Shown piece by piece: positions 12,434-23,704 of a stretch of 64,000 bases of DNA. How positions within the stretch are numbered: position 1 is the first letter of the stretch; every line of letters starts with the position of its first letter. Under the pieces are notes generated by a model that did no database searches, was not told the DNA's origin, and saw nothing but the letters and a program-made list of their open reading frames with translations. The position numbers and the translations under genes are program-made. The stretch comes from Limonium bicolor (taxonomy: Eukaryota > Streptophyta > Magnoliopsida > Caryophyllales > Plumbaginaceae), in NCBI GenBank assembly GCA_023374045.1, contig CM041781.1, positions 139,368,982 through 139,432,981 on the forward strand. The letters run 5' to 3'.

Positions 12434-15400
12434 ACGCCTACCATACTCACGCCATTTAAATGGCTACCCATGTATAAATCTGCCCCGTCCTACTCTCGAA
12501 CGGTTTCCAGCTCCTTGTACCTGAAATAGAAAAGGAGAGAAAGGGTGGCCCCCAAGGGGCTCAGCACCTTTGCTGGTAGGTAATCCCGCAGCCCACATGC
12601 TACCGGGCCACGCACAACTAATTGTCGTCTTAGCATGCAGTTGATTATATTTAAATCATGCATACAAACCATAGACATACAACACATAACATTTCGCCTC
12701 AACGGGCTCAACCTATAACCAACACATCCACACTTAACCAACCATCCAATGATTCCTTAAACCCTAGAGTGGCTCTCCTCTAGAACGGAGCTACTTCCTT
12801 AACAACGACATGTACCCATTAATCGGGTTATCCTTAAATGCCTCTTGTCGCAAACTGGGATTCATTTCCATGAATCCCCACACATTCCATATCATACAAC
12901 ATATCTCATTTCTCACATAATAAAACATAACAACACCTTTCTTGTTTCAACGTACATATGATGACATCGCATCCATTTAAAACATCGAATATATATATAT
13001 ATACCATAGCATAGCAAGGGAATTTGCATAGCACCATAACATTTCATAACACCATAAAATCGGTTCTCACAAGGAACCTTCCATCATAGTTAGTATACCA
13101 TGTGAGCCTAGGGATTTTTGCCAATTCCATGTTAAGCTCGTTACCATCCTCGTTACCGTCCGGTTATATAGAACGGTTAACTTATACCCAAGGTGTGTCG
13201 GATATAGTGATCCCAAGCACACCGAAATAACATACGTATGCCCCTGTGGCCCGACGTGAGTCAGTAACTAGCTTTGGATAAGCTAAGGGAAGGTAGAAAC
13301 CAAATTGGAATACCACCTATACATACACCAAGAGAGCCGAACCGGATAAGATAACGACTCCGTCCATCACACGCGTGGCCGGAACAACCGGACTCCTCAC
13401 CCCCATTAGTACATATACACTTAATAATAAGTTAGGGATCCATTATGGAGCCCTACCATCCACACCCATACGGTATCATAACCGAGTTAAGCACACAAGG
13501 GAGGTTCACACACTTGCATACAACAACAATGTCCAACTAACTCACACATAGCCGTGGTTAGCACGTTCCAAGGTTTGGGCCGTCAACTCCGAATACCGAT
13601 CACTCATGTGTTCCTAGATTTGGTTAGCTAAGGTTTAACACATATTTGAGGTTAAATGGTATCGGAGGCCAAATTCGCCACATACATGAATTACTATAAA
13701 CTCATTACATGTTTTATCTTACAAGGTGGCAAACACTCAGTAAAACATATTGGCATACAAGCCGGTGTAATCCGGTAGGACACAGGTTGCAAGAAAACCA
13801 TACCTGTCACCGGGGTCCACTTTACCACGTCCACTTATGTTCCTCGAGCAAATTCTCGAACAACTGTTAACATCACATGTGTTTTCATTAACATCGGGGT
13901 TTGCTTGATTATTTAATGTCAATGCTTAATTTTCCCCGTTAACTTAGTTACATAACTTAACATTTTTAACTTGTTTACTCTCACATTTTAATACAACTTT
14001 TAGCCCACTTTATTGTCATTAAAACTCTCCTAGCATGTCCTTAACATCCTTATAACATCATTACCTACCAATCCCCATCATCACATATCATTTCATAACC
14101 TTAAACCATGTTTTTTGTCCGACCGACCCACCGTCCGACCCACAACTGGGTCGGTCCATTACAGAACCCTTTTACTTCCTTACAAACATGCCCGTCCGAC
14201 CCACGTCCGACTCATTCGACTGGGTCGGACCATCCCCGAACATTTTCCTCCTTTGAAATCTGACCGACCGACCCATGTCCGACCCACCCTTTTTGGGTCG
14301 GACCATTACCGAACACTTCCCAAACATTTAACAGAGGCTGTCCGACCCAAAACTGGGTCGGACCCCTGGGTCGGTCGCCTTCTAAACTTACCCAAACTTT
14401 GCCAATTCTTCACCAAACTTCTCCTAAGGCCTCTTAATGTGTTCTAACATCATTTGGCACTTTAACAACCTTAAGATATCCTTAAACACTCACAAAACTC
14501 TTTTTCTAATTCCTTAAACCTTTACTTATATCTTCACAAAATTCCTAACACTTACAATGTTTTCTCCTTATTATTTCTAGGTGGCATTTCACCTATAATG
14601 ACCACAAGACCAAGGTGTTTCCTCTATACCTTAACATCACCTCTCAACTTCTTTTCTTACTAACTAAATCTTCTCTTTCACAACTCCTTAAATTCCTTTC
14701 TCAAAACCTTATCTATACCTTATTCCCACCTTGCACATCACATAACCTAAACCTTAGACAAACTTCTCCAAGACTTTAATACATTCACAAACACCATTGA
14801 ATTCCTAGAACTTCCAAGATAATACCTAAATCCTTATAGCACCCTAGAACACCTTAATGCATGTGTTCCTTCTTAGTGAAGCATGTATCCATTCCTAACA
14901 ATTCCTAGTTCATCCAAGTTCATTTAAGACATTTAGATCTTCTTACACATTTTCCCAAATTTGGCCATAGCTTCTCTTGTATATACTCACATCCAACCAC
15001 TTAGGTTTTCACCTTACTTCATTAAAGAACACCTAAAATCCATCAAACACATTTTTCACACAAGGCTTCACACATTTAGCACTACATCACCATATAGTGC
15101 ATAACTTAAATTGCTTGGCACTTAGGCCCTTAAATGCATGGCTCTTAGGCCCTTAAATTGCATAATCCTTAAACACTGAATTTCCACATAAATAATGCCT
15201 TTGACCTGCAAATACATACACCAATACATATGTTCTTTTACTAGTCTCCTTGAGAACTTTTCTAGGTCATTCACCATTTGCTCTTTAGGTAGTTTTAACA
15301 GCATTATAAGCTTATTTCTCCTAAGGCATTAAACCACATTGAGATAGCTTGTTTACCTCTTTTCCTCACAAATTTCTTTCTTGTTTCCTTGTAAAACCGG

Positions 15401-16789
15401 TAAGGCATTTGGTTCCTTGCCAACAACTAAACAATACCAACATTGAAATGAGTATATAAGCTTTAAGCTTTATCTCATTGTAAACCCTAGTTACATATAT
15501 TATATTAAGGTATTAACATGATTGTTTTACCTTGGAATGGAAAGAGAGCTTGAATATATATCAAGAGAGGACTCCTCCTAGCCTTGGAAGATTCAAATGA
15601 AGCTAACAAGCAAGGTAAAGACACCATGGTGAGGTTAATTTTCGGCCATGTACTAAAAAGAGAGGAAATGGAGTTTTCTTTGGTTTTTCCTTACCTTGAA
15701 GCAAAGGTGTTCAACAAGGCATAAAAATATTAGCTCAAGCCCCTTCCATGGAAGTTCTCCTTGGCACCAAAATGGTGGTTTTGAGGATTGAAAGGACAAG
15801 GTTGTAGAGCTTGCTCCAACTAAGAGAACGGTAGTCTCGGAATTAAATTCGGAGCATGGATCATAAGTTACAAGTGAGGAAGGATGAGAATGGCATGGTT
15901 CTGTTTGGAAACCGATGAGAGAGGAGGAAGAAGAAGACCACCGTGGGAAATGAAGGGAAGAAGAGAATGAGGAGATAAGTTTGCTTTTGTTAAGATATTT
16001 ATCCTTATAAGAAAATAGTATACTAATTAGTCATTCTTTCTTTTCTTAGTAAACTAACAAGGGTGGTGAGTCACAACACCATAAAAACCGGCCCCAAATA
16101 GTACTAGGGGTACTTAGACTTTATTAATCAATTGTCTCACTTATAACATTATATGTTACAAACTAGTTATAAAATCACTATTCACCATACAGGACATAGA
16201 AGTGAAATTTTTGATTTCCATTGATATAGCCACCCAAATGTGATACTATATAGTACGCATGTTAATTAAAGAGTAATGATGGACATTTGGCCATTCAAAA
16301 CTCATTTACAAGACAATTTTTCAAAAACATGCTTTAAGACTCCTTAAAGCACATTTTGCGTTTTAACTTGTTTTCAAGTTTGGTTTTCTTTGGTAATTGA
16401 TTTAATATGTTCATTAACATATAATTAAGGCATAGGTATGACCATTAGGCCTTATACACATTTATCCCAAGCTTAGAGCACCTCTTTGCCCATATTGACC
16501 TTAAGGTATTTATTTGTGTTTTGTTTGGTTTCATTGTCTACCAAAGTTTCCTAAGGACTTAATTAGCCCTATAAGATCATAATTAAACATTATCAAGTCT
16601 TGGTAGGCTCTTTGAGTCCTAGCCAAGTTCACTCCAAGCTTAGAGCATGTTTTTGCTCAAACCGAGTCTTAGTGTTTTATTGTGTTTTACCATGGTTTAA
16701 ATGGTTCATTTATGTTTCTAAGGCACTTTTTAGCCTTTAAATACCATAGTTTAACATTTACACAACATACCAAGGTTTGGGGTATTTCA
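12434..16789 (-). mobile_element. Older family A LTR interrupted by element A
   Basis: The sequence resumes at ACGCCTACCATACTC, which corresponds to about 8092 of the intact LTR, and runs to GGGGTATTTCA at 16789. It has many more substitutions from the other copies than they have from each other, so it is older. The first roughly 265 bp of this LTR must lie left of the window, beyond the inserted element. No polypurine tract follows 16789, so it is either a solo LTR or a 5' LTR. No genes. Confidence 0.85.
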
Positions 16790-17006
16790 TAATATAAAGT
16801 TTATAAAAATAATTATGGTTATGATAAAAACAACCAAAAGAATATAATATAGAGTTTATGAAATAATTGTGGATATAATAAAAGTAACCAAATTATATTG
16901 GTATATGGACTAAGTGAAAATAATTATGGATATATGATTAATGAAATAAAGATATACAGTACAATGGGAATTCATTATCACATGTGAATATCACATAAAA
17001 TAACGA
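16790..17006. other. AT-rich spacer between A and D elements
   Basis: This 217-bp AT-rich stretch is bounded by two LTR ends. I see no gene or repeat I can name. Its last five bases (AACGA) would be the left target-site duplication of element D. Confidence 0.5.
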
Positions 17007-17302
17007 TGAAATACCCCTAAATATTAAACGTATAAAATCATAACACGTTTTATAATATGGACATAAAATAACTTACGAACAATTAAATCTAGTACATATA
17101 TATATATGTGCGAACACGAAAGTACATGTACGTAACGTTACGTTACGATATTGTAACGTTGTAAATAAGTGACAATGTTGCCACCTAACTTCGTAACAAA
17201 AGAAAATATAATAATAATAACTACACGAAATATATAGTCACATATATATAAGTACACATATATAACTTATTCAAATAAAAAGAAAGAAAAAGGGAGCAAA
17301 GA

Positions 17303-17377
17303 CACCCCTGTTGAGGCTCAAACCCAAGACCTCTCATATACCTTACAAACGCTTTAACCGGCTGAGCTATGCTCAAT
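17303..17377 (-). repeat. tRNA-like / SINE-like segment in LTR D
   Basis: On the minus strand there is a perfect A-box-like TAGCTCAGCCGG (17358-17369). About 34 bp further on there is a B-box-like GGTTTGAGCC (17315-17324) inside a pairing T-arm (17311-17327). The acceptor ends do not pair and the anticodon arm is weak, so this is not a working tRNA gene. It may be a SINE remnant or an internal Pol III promoter. The copy in the 3' LTR is at about 27772-27847. Confidence 0.4.
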
Positions 17378-18639
17378 TTCGGTAACTAAACCTAACAAAC
17401 TAAAACTAGTAGTAAAACAACTAAAGTAACTACACATAAAAGAAAAGAAAACAAAGAGAATCGCACGCATCGGTAGCAGTTCCTCCTCCTTCCTCGGTGC
17501 AGTTACAGACCCAACAGGATGAGCTTAGAAATCAGAGAAAATCGACAACTCCAAATTCTATGCAAACACCCATTACCCCTCTTGTAACTTGGGACCTTTG
17601 CTCCCTCCTTGCTCACGTCTGCATGCCATTGGTCCACTTCCCCTTGTGCAGGCTCGACCCACTAGAGCAACAAAAAGAAATAACAGACCGATCCCAGTCA
17701 CCAAGGCAAAACAATCAAGGCCATACCATAAGAATTCCCTTATCAACTGAGGAGACATGCCCTAGGAACTCCAGCCTCGTTAAACAAATCCTTCATGCCA
17801 TACTTCCTTGTAACCTGAGATCCCAGGCAGACCTTATTCCCTCTTGATTTTAGTAAAGAAACCGGTAACATGTTTCAGGCGCTGTCTTCTCTCCAAACTC
17901 TCACGCCCCTGGAATCCGGTAGTGACCAACAATTGCATTAATAATCCATGTTTCCTTATTCCCTCCCTGTCTGTAGACCGTGGCTCAAATTCTGCAAGTT
18001 TGAAACAGAGAGAAAGGTAAGCTACTAACAACTTCTCCATCTTCTTCCTTTACTATTTTGGTTAAGAGAAAAGAGTCAACATGGTTATTGACCTCTCTGT
18101 TTTCCTTCCTTCACGCATGGAAGTTGCTGGGATAACCTTGTGAGCTGTGCTGGGACATTGTTGAGGGAAAACCCACGATAGTCTGAAGAAGGGAAAACTC
18201 ATTCACGGTGAGAATATGAGTCATCCTCATTATAGTTTTTCCTTGGGTTCCTGATTCTGCTCTGGTCTTCTTGTCCTCCTGCTCTTCTTGACTTCCCCTT
18301 TTTGGAGCTAATGCTCTACCTTGCCAATGTAGCTAACGCCCATACAAGCCACTGCATCTTCATCCCAACAACAAAACCGGTATAGAGCCAACTCGTTGGC
18401 TGGTTGACAAGTTTCAGGTAAATCTAGAACAAAACCCAACTTCAACTCGCCATGCTTTCTTTCTGTTTTGTCTAAGAGTAATGCATGGATAATCATCTCA
18501 GCGAAGTCGAGAACTCAAGGACCAGGGAGTTCACACTGTGCCAAGGAACTACAAGGAGGAACAACTAAGATAAAGAGGTGAGCCATTCATGAACAAAGTC
18601 AGTAACCAGAAACAAACTAACTGTCAAGTTCTGTAGCAA

Positions 18640-21150
18640 ACACTAGCACCTGTAACTTTCTGTTTCTGTATACCCATGCCTCAGAAGTAGTATAGGGATA
18701 ATGTAGAGTTAACACTGTATTAAAACATCATTGAGGCACTCGCCTAGCTATCAACAGATGGGAGCAGTTTAAAAGGGAAGAGAATTAATCTGTTGCGTCA
18801 GTGGAAGAGGCAAACAGAAAAAAAACTGTAACAGATCATGGTCCAAATGTTTTGGATGTAGGTTTCTGGGTGAGAGTTCTTTATAGAGTTATCCAAGTGA
18901 CTTGGAGTCTGTGTTGAGGGTTCTTTGAGGATAAAAGCACAACTAAATCAGTTAGCCTAGCAACTAAAGAACTTGGAAAGAAAAAAAAACTGGATAATCT
19001 GGTGTTGAGTAGTTCCTGTCAAACTGGTGATAAATTTGATCCTATAACCTGTTGTTTCTGCATGCTAGCTGTCTAGGGTGGTGCTAGTATGTTAAGTAGA
19101 TTTAACTCAAGATAATCCTGCTAGGCAAAACGGGAAACAAAAAAAAACTAAGAATCAAGTTAGAAGAGGCGAAGAGAGCATCAGTTTTCAGTTTTCAGTA
19201 AAGATGGTTTTCTGTAGTCTTACTTAGGGTCTTGGGTTGTCTTAGAACTAGGTCTGGTGAAACTTAAATCTGATACACCCTGTACTACTTGAACTAGTAA
19301 TGAGTGTGTGAAAGAAGAAACGAAAACAGATAAGGAAAGAAAACAGAAACAACATTTCAAAAAAAAAAACCAGTATATCAGTGTTACAGTTTTTCCCGAG
19401 ATCCTATTTCTGTAGCTTCAGTGATATTGTTGGGGTCTGTGGAATTTAAAGACCACCACATATTAAACTACCCGAATTAGAATGGGAAGAAGTGGGAACC
19501 TAATTCAAGAACAAACAGCTAATAGAATGACAGATATCAGTGCTACATTTTCAGGTTATAGTTTTTACTAAGAATTTGGGTTATGTGTGAATCTGTACAA
19601 GGAACTATAGAAGACTGTATTGAGTATTTAATGAGTCTAAAGCATTCTATGGTACTTAAGTGAATCTGTAAACACCGTGGGGAAAGATAGAAAGTCCAGT
19701 AACAGAAAAGAAATGTGACAGTCCATGGTCTGTTACTTTCAGTTCAGTGTAGGTTTCAGTTTTTCAGTTCTGAATTTGTTTTTCTGTATATCAACTCCTC
19801 AATACTGAATGTCACTTGGGTTATTTTGGGTTTAAAAGCTTAACTGAAATACCTAATTAAATGAGTGGGCAAGATGTGAAAACAGAAAACAAGTTGGAAA
19901 CACAGACTGTAAACAACACAAGGGAAACATGCATCAGATTCTAGGTTCAGGTTTCAGTTTTTTTTCAAACTCACGTCTCTGTATAATCAGATTTCAGAAA
20001 GGCAATAAGGGCTGTAGTAACTTATTAGTAAACCTACTACATTGCTGGCACCTAGGTCTACCTGTAAATGAATAGAAGAAACTGGAAAGAAACAAGTTAA
20101 ATGACAGGAAAAAGGAATATGCAGCAGGTTATCAGTTTCAGATTTGTGAGGAGTTTCTGTTTCTGGGTAACAGATTTTTCTGAGGCATTAGAAGTGTAGT
20201 GACGTCTTAGGTATGAACTAGAAGCATTAATACAGAGGGAAATAAAGCTGGTAAATCATTTGAGGATTTAGGAACCAGGTAACTAAGGACAAAAGAAAGG
20301 AGAATAAAGGAACAGTTGTGAGACAGAAGATAAGAAGTCAGTTTATCAGTTTCTGGTTCTGTGCAGAGAAAACTTGGAGACCTTGTCTAGGTTAGTCTTG
20401 GTCTGTCTTGAGCTTTAAAGAAACTCATCAACACACTTAATTGATTATAAATACTTAGAAGGAAACAAAGAAAAAGGGGGGAGAAATAGATTCAGAACAT
20501 AAACGAAAAACAAGGAGAGCTATCAATCTTCCAGTTTCTGTTACAGACTTTGTTTCTGTTTCTGTTCAGGAGGTTGTGTGTGTGTATTACCGGAGTAGCT
20601 GCGAGCTTAAACTTGTGTTATCACACTCAACTAGATAGATGAGCCTGGGGAGAGATTTGAAAGTAAGAAACTGTGATTAAACAGAAAAGAATCAAGGGGT
20701 AGGCACCCAGTCTCATAACCTTCAGTTTTCAGTTTTCTTAATTGTTTTTCTGAATCTGTTCTGTGTAAGTGGTTACAGATGGACTGTGGGTGTCCTATGA
20801 GTATGGTCTTGAACTTAAACCAAGGTTAACACCTATGATTAGTTATGTAAGCACTACAGGAAAGAAACGAACATAACCTAAACTAACTAGCAACAAGAAC
20901 CAACGGGAAATATTTGGATTGTATTTCGGTTTCAATAACATGATAGCTTCTGTATGCTGTGTCATGAGGGTACTATAAGCGTGATATTAGTGCAATAATG
21001 AACTCTAATAACATCAAATAAACATAACTAGGATAGCGAAGGATGTGGAGAAGGTTACACATCAATTAATACATTAAAAATGAAGTTAGATAAGGTATTA
21101 CATGGGGATTGTGTTTCAGATTTTGAAACGGTTGGATTTCTGTATAAATG
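18640..21150. repeat. Diverged ~190-bp tandem repeats within LTR D
   Basis: A CAGTTTCAG / TTTCTGTT-rich motif followed by a GTAT- and CTTAGG-rich part recurs about every 170-215 bp, for example near 18651, 18858, 19180, 19371, 19540, 19730, 19937, 20128, 20338, 20531, 20721, 20915 and 21109. Units are well diverged. The reverse-oriented D' LTR (about 62600-64000) shows the same periodicity. Confidence 0.5.
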
Positions 21151-22834
21151 GGTTCTAGGGGTATCCTATGATCTATATTATCGTTACAAGGGTTAAAATA
21201 TCACTCACCTATTTATCTAAGGAAGGAATACACATTAGATAAGTCATATCTATGTTACACAAACTTGTTACATAATTATCTCTTAAAACGCCCTAAGACA
21301 TTAACTAAGGAAAAAAGGGCTTGGTTAAATAAAGATATGAAATATCCTAGGAGTAAGTTAAGCCTAGGATTAATGCATGTGGAATTCTAAGAGTCAATCT
21401 AAACTAAGCATGTAACAACATACCTAAGGAATAACATACGATATAAAGTGTCGTCACATAAAATAATGAGCTGACACATTGTTTTAATTAACTCTAGGAT
21501 CGTAGCGTGCTCCGACAGGGACTCCGAGTGTGAGACAACCCGAACTAGCGAAAAAGGTATGGACATGTGGTTCGTATGTTGCCGTGTACACGGCTGTGGT
21601 GCTTGTGCTCTGTGTGAAAAACTTTAAGATCAAAGCATGAAATTGGATTGCTTGTTTATCATGTTGTATGATTCCTATATCATTGTTGTATATCATTGCG
21701 CGCACACAGTAGTTTAGTCCCTTCGCGTTTATGGAATTTGGGATGAAACACAACGAATTACGTAAACAAACAAGGAACTATATATATAAGGAACACTCCT
21801 CTTAAATTATAGAGGACTTCTAACGACACCCACTATGGTGCCGAACTTATAACGATAATGAATAGTAAAATACCAGCTGAAGGGGGTATACGGGGGTATT
21901 GAAGTGACCCCACAATCTCGACGCATGACGCCGGAAATGGAGGACTGGCTATGGAGAAGACGCTCTTCAATACGTGGTGATAAGAGAATTCGCAAATGAA
22001 CCTTAACGAATCAAAGAAAGATTGGCACCTACATGATATGGTCACGGGACCTAACTATATCCCCAGACCTGGTGAAAGAGGAAGGAAAGAGAATACACTT
22101 TATGGAAACAAGAGTAAAAGGAATGAAAACACACAACGCTCGAATGATCCCATAGTGAGGATCGTTGGTATAATATACCGATGTACACGTTTGATTAGTT
22201 ACATGAGTGCTGTTGCTATACTAGCAACTTGTTATGCTTGGTCGCTTGTTTCTAACGCTTTGCTACCTTGAAGTGTGTTTGATATTATGAGGTGTTGTGG
22301 TGTGCTTTACTGCTTTAATTATATCATGTAATTTGACTTAATCATATTTGACCAAGTAGTCGTGTAGCCCGGTAACATGCGGGCTTCACACGTTCATACT
22401 CGGCATAGTTTTGCTGAGTCCTTTATTTTTACAGGTATGAATCGAGAGGCAGACGGAGAGTAGGCACGGGTGACTACCATAGGGGTAGTCCGTACGGGGA
22501 AGACTTTTTAGTAGTATGTTGTTAATGTATGGGTTATGACCTTGTATTACTAAACCCTAGTGGTACTTTCGGATTATGTTGTCGAACTAAGAACTTATGT
22601 TGTAGATTCTCGGTACTTGGTCTGTAATTTCTGTTGTACTTGGATTTGATTGAGGTTTAATTCCAGTCATTCGGACCGCAGCTCGGTATTGATGCTGTTG
22701 TTGTGTCAACCGCGTGGGTGGTTGGCGTCTGTGACACCCGAGTATAAGTTGTGAATCCGCTGTTTAGACTTGCTAGGTCATCGTTGGCGCATCGTTCGGA
22801 CTTTTGATTGGTTAAATCGGGGTGTTACAGAAAG

Positions 22835-22862
22835 TGGTATCAGAGCGTAGTTGCGCTCTGAT
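22835..22862 (+). promoter_or_regulatory. tRNA-iMet primer-binding site inside an inverted repeat, element D
   Basis: TGGTATCAGAGC (22835-22846) starts five bases after the LTR. It overlaps a perfect 9-bp inverted repeat ATCAGAGCG/CGCTCTGAT (22839-22862) with a 6-nt loop, as in A and B. Confidence 0.9.
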
Positions 22863-23029
22863 GACTGGAACAGAGAAGTACCGGGAATAGGAAAACCTAA
22901 ATTTGGGAAACGGAGTTAAGGGTTAGTTATGTGAGGCACGACGTTACCATGTTAAACCGCCAGCAAGGGCGATAACAACTTGCAGTAAGATTCCTATGTA
23001 TGTTCTAAACTAACAAACGGCATTCTTAG

Positions 23030-23704
23030 ATGGCCGAGCGACGAGGTCAAGGACGAAACCGTGATGCCATGACCCGGGACTACTACCGTGCAGCGTTCCA
23101 GGTCGAGATCACCGTCTAGATGCGGGACGAGGAATTCACCCAGAAGAGGGAGGCGAAAGGTGGTGACTCCGAGGGCCGTAAAAGGAAGAGTGCGAGCAAG
23201 AAGAAATACTACCCGAGCAAGAGGCGAGTGAAATACCATGGGAGCAAGCCTACAGAGACACTTCAGCTAGGCCACCCGGCTATTGCGGCTAAGCCGCTAC
23301 GCTCCTACCCATCCAAGGGTAAATGAACCAAACGCTAATGCTTAAGTACCGTTACAGTTGTCCTGACCAATCGTTGACTAACCAAATCAAACATTCAGGG
23401 TCTGGAGCCGGCCCAAGCAAAAAGACCGAGCGCCGATTTAAATGTAGACGATGCACGAAGAACCACCCCGGGGTTGATTGCCAGGGCGAACCGGTAAAGT
23501 GCTTCTACTGCCGGAAGCACGGGCACAGGGCCTTTGAGTGCTACGCGAATCCCGAGAGCGAGGGCTATAAGCCCAGTTATGGTGTGAAGGGTGATAGGAG
23601 AGCGGGATCCCGAGACTCCCAGAAGGCATCTACTCCGAGGCCAGGGGAGGCGGCCTTAAGCATCATGGACCGCACCGAAGGACTAGACACCCCTTCAACT
23701 GCAG
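23030..23704 (+). pseudogene. gag: gag relic with two zinc knuckles and a conserved intron, element D
   Basis: This is a broken capsid/nucleocapsid gene. Directly after an AG acceptor-like end (23028-23029) comes ATG and a short basic Arg/Gly-rich start like that of B gag. The central capsid region is deleted, and the frame resumes at a block resembling B (AAFQVEITV versus AAAKVEITV). A TAG stop is at 23117. A lysine-rich part follows to 23318. Then comes an 80-nt GT...AG intron-like gap (23319-23398), and then two zinc knuckles of CX2CX3HX4C and CX2CX4HX4C type (about 23445-23540), which bind RNA in nucleocapsids. The unit ends at a phase-1 donor, CAG|GTAAAA (23705). Intron phase and length match the B gag. 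It cannot give a working gag. Confidence 0.8.
23319..23398 (+). other. Predicted gag intron (80 nt, phase 1), element D
   Basis: It is bounded by AAGG|GTAAAT and ATTCAG|GG, has a branch-like CTAAC about 20 nt before the acceptor, and joins the two gag parts in frame. B has an intron of exactly the same length and phase at the same gag position (53127-53206). Without splicing an in-frame TGA stops gag at once. Confidence 0.7.

Larger units (their letters stand above)
17007..22829 (+). mobile_element. 5' LTR of family D retrotransposon (about 5.8 kb)
   Basis: It runs from TGAAATACCCC (17007) to GGGGTGTTACA (22829) and is followed by a primer-binding site. The start is repeated at 27475, next to a polypurine tract, which fixes both LTRs. 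At 5,823 bp it is longer than the element's internal region. It contains a tRNA-like segment near 17303-17377 (antisense) and, from about 18640 to 21150, a diverged tandem repeat of roughly 190 bp. The reading frames inside it are repeated by chance in the 3' LTR and resemble no protein. Confidence 0.92.

Noticed and set aside
17303..17377. Functional tRNA gene
   Set aside because: Acceptor arms do not pair and the anticodon arm is weak; kept only as tRNA-like.
17497..18496. Open frames in LTR D repeated at 28029-28965
   Set aside because: Their repetition comes from the two LTRs; frames lie on both strands and resemble no family.
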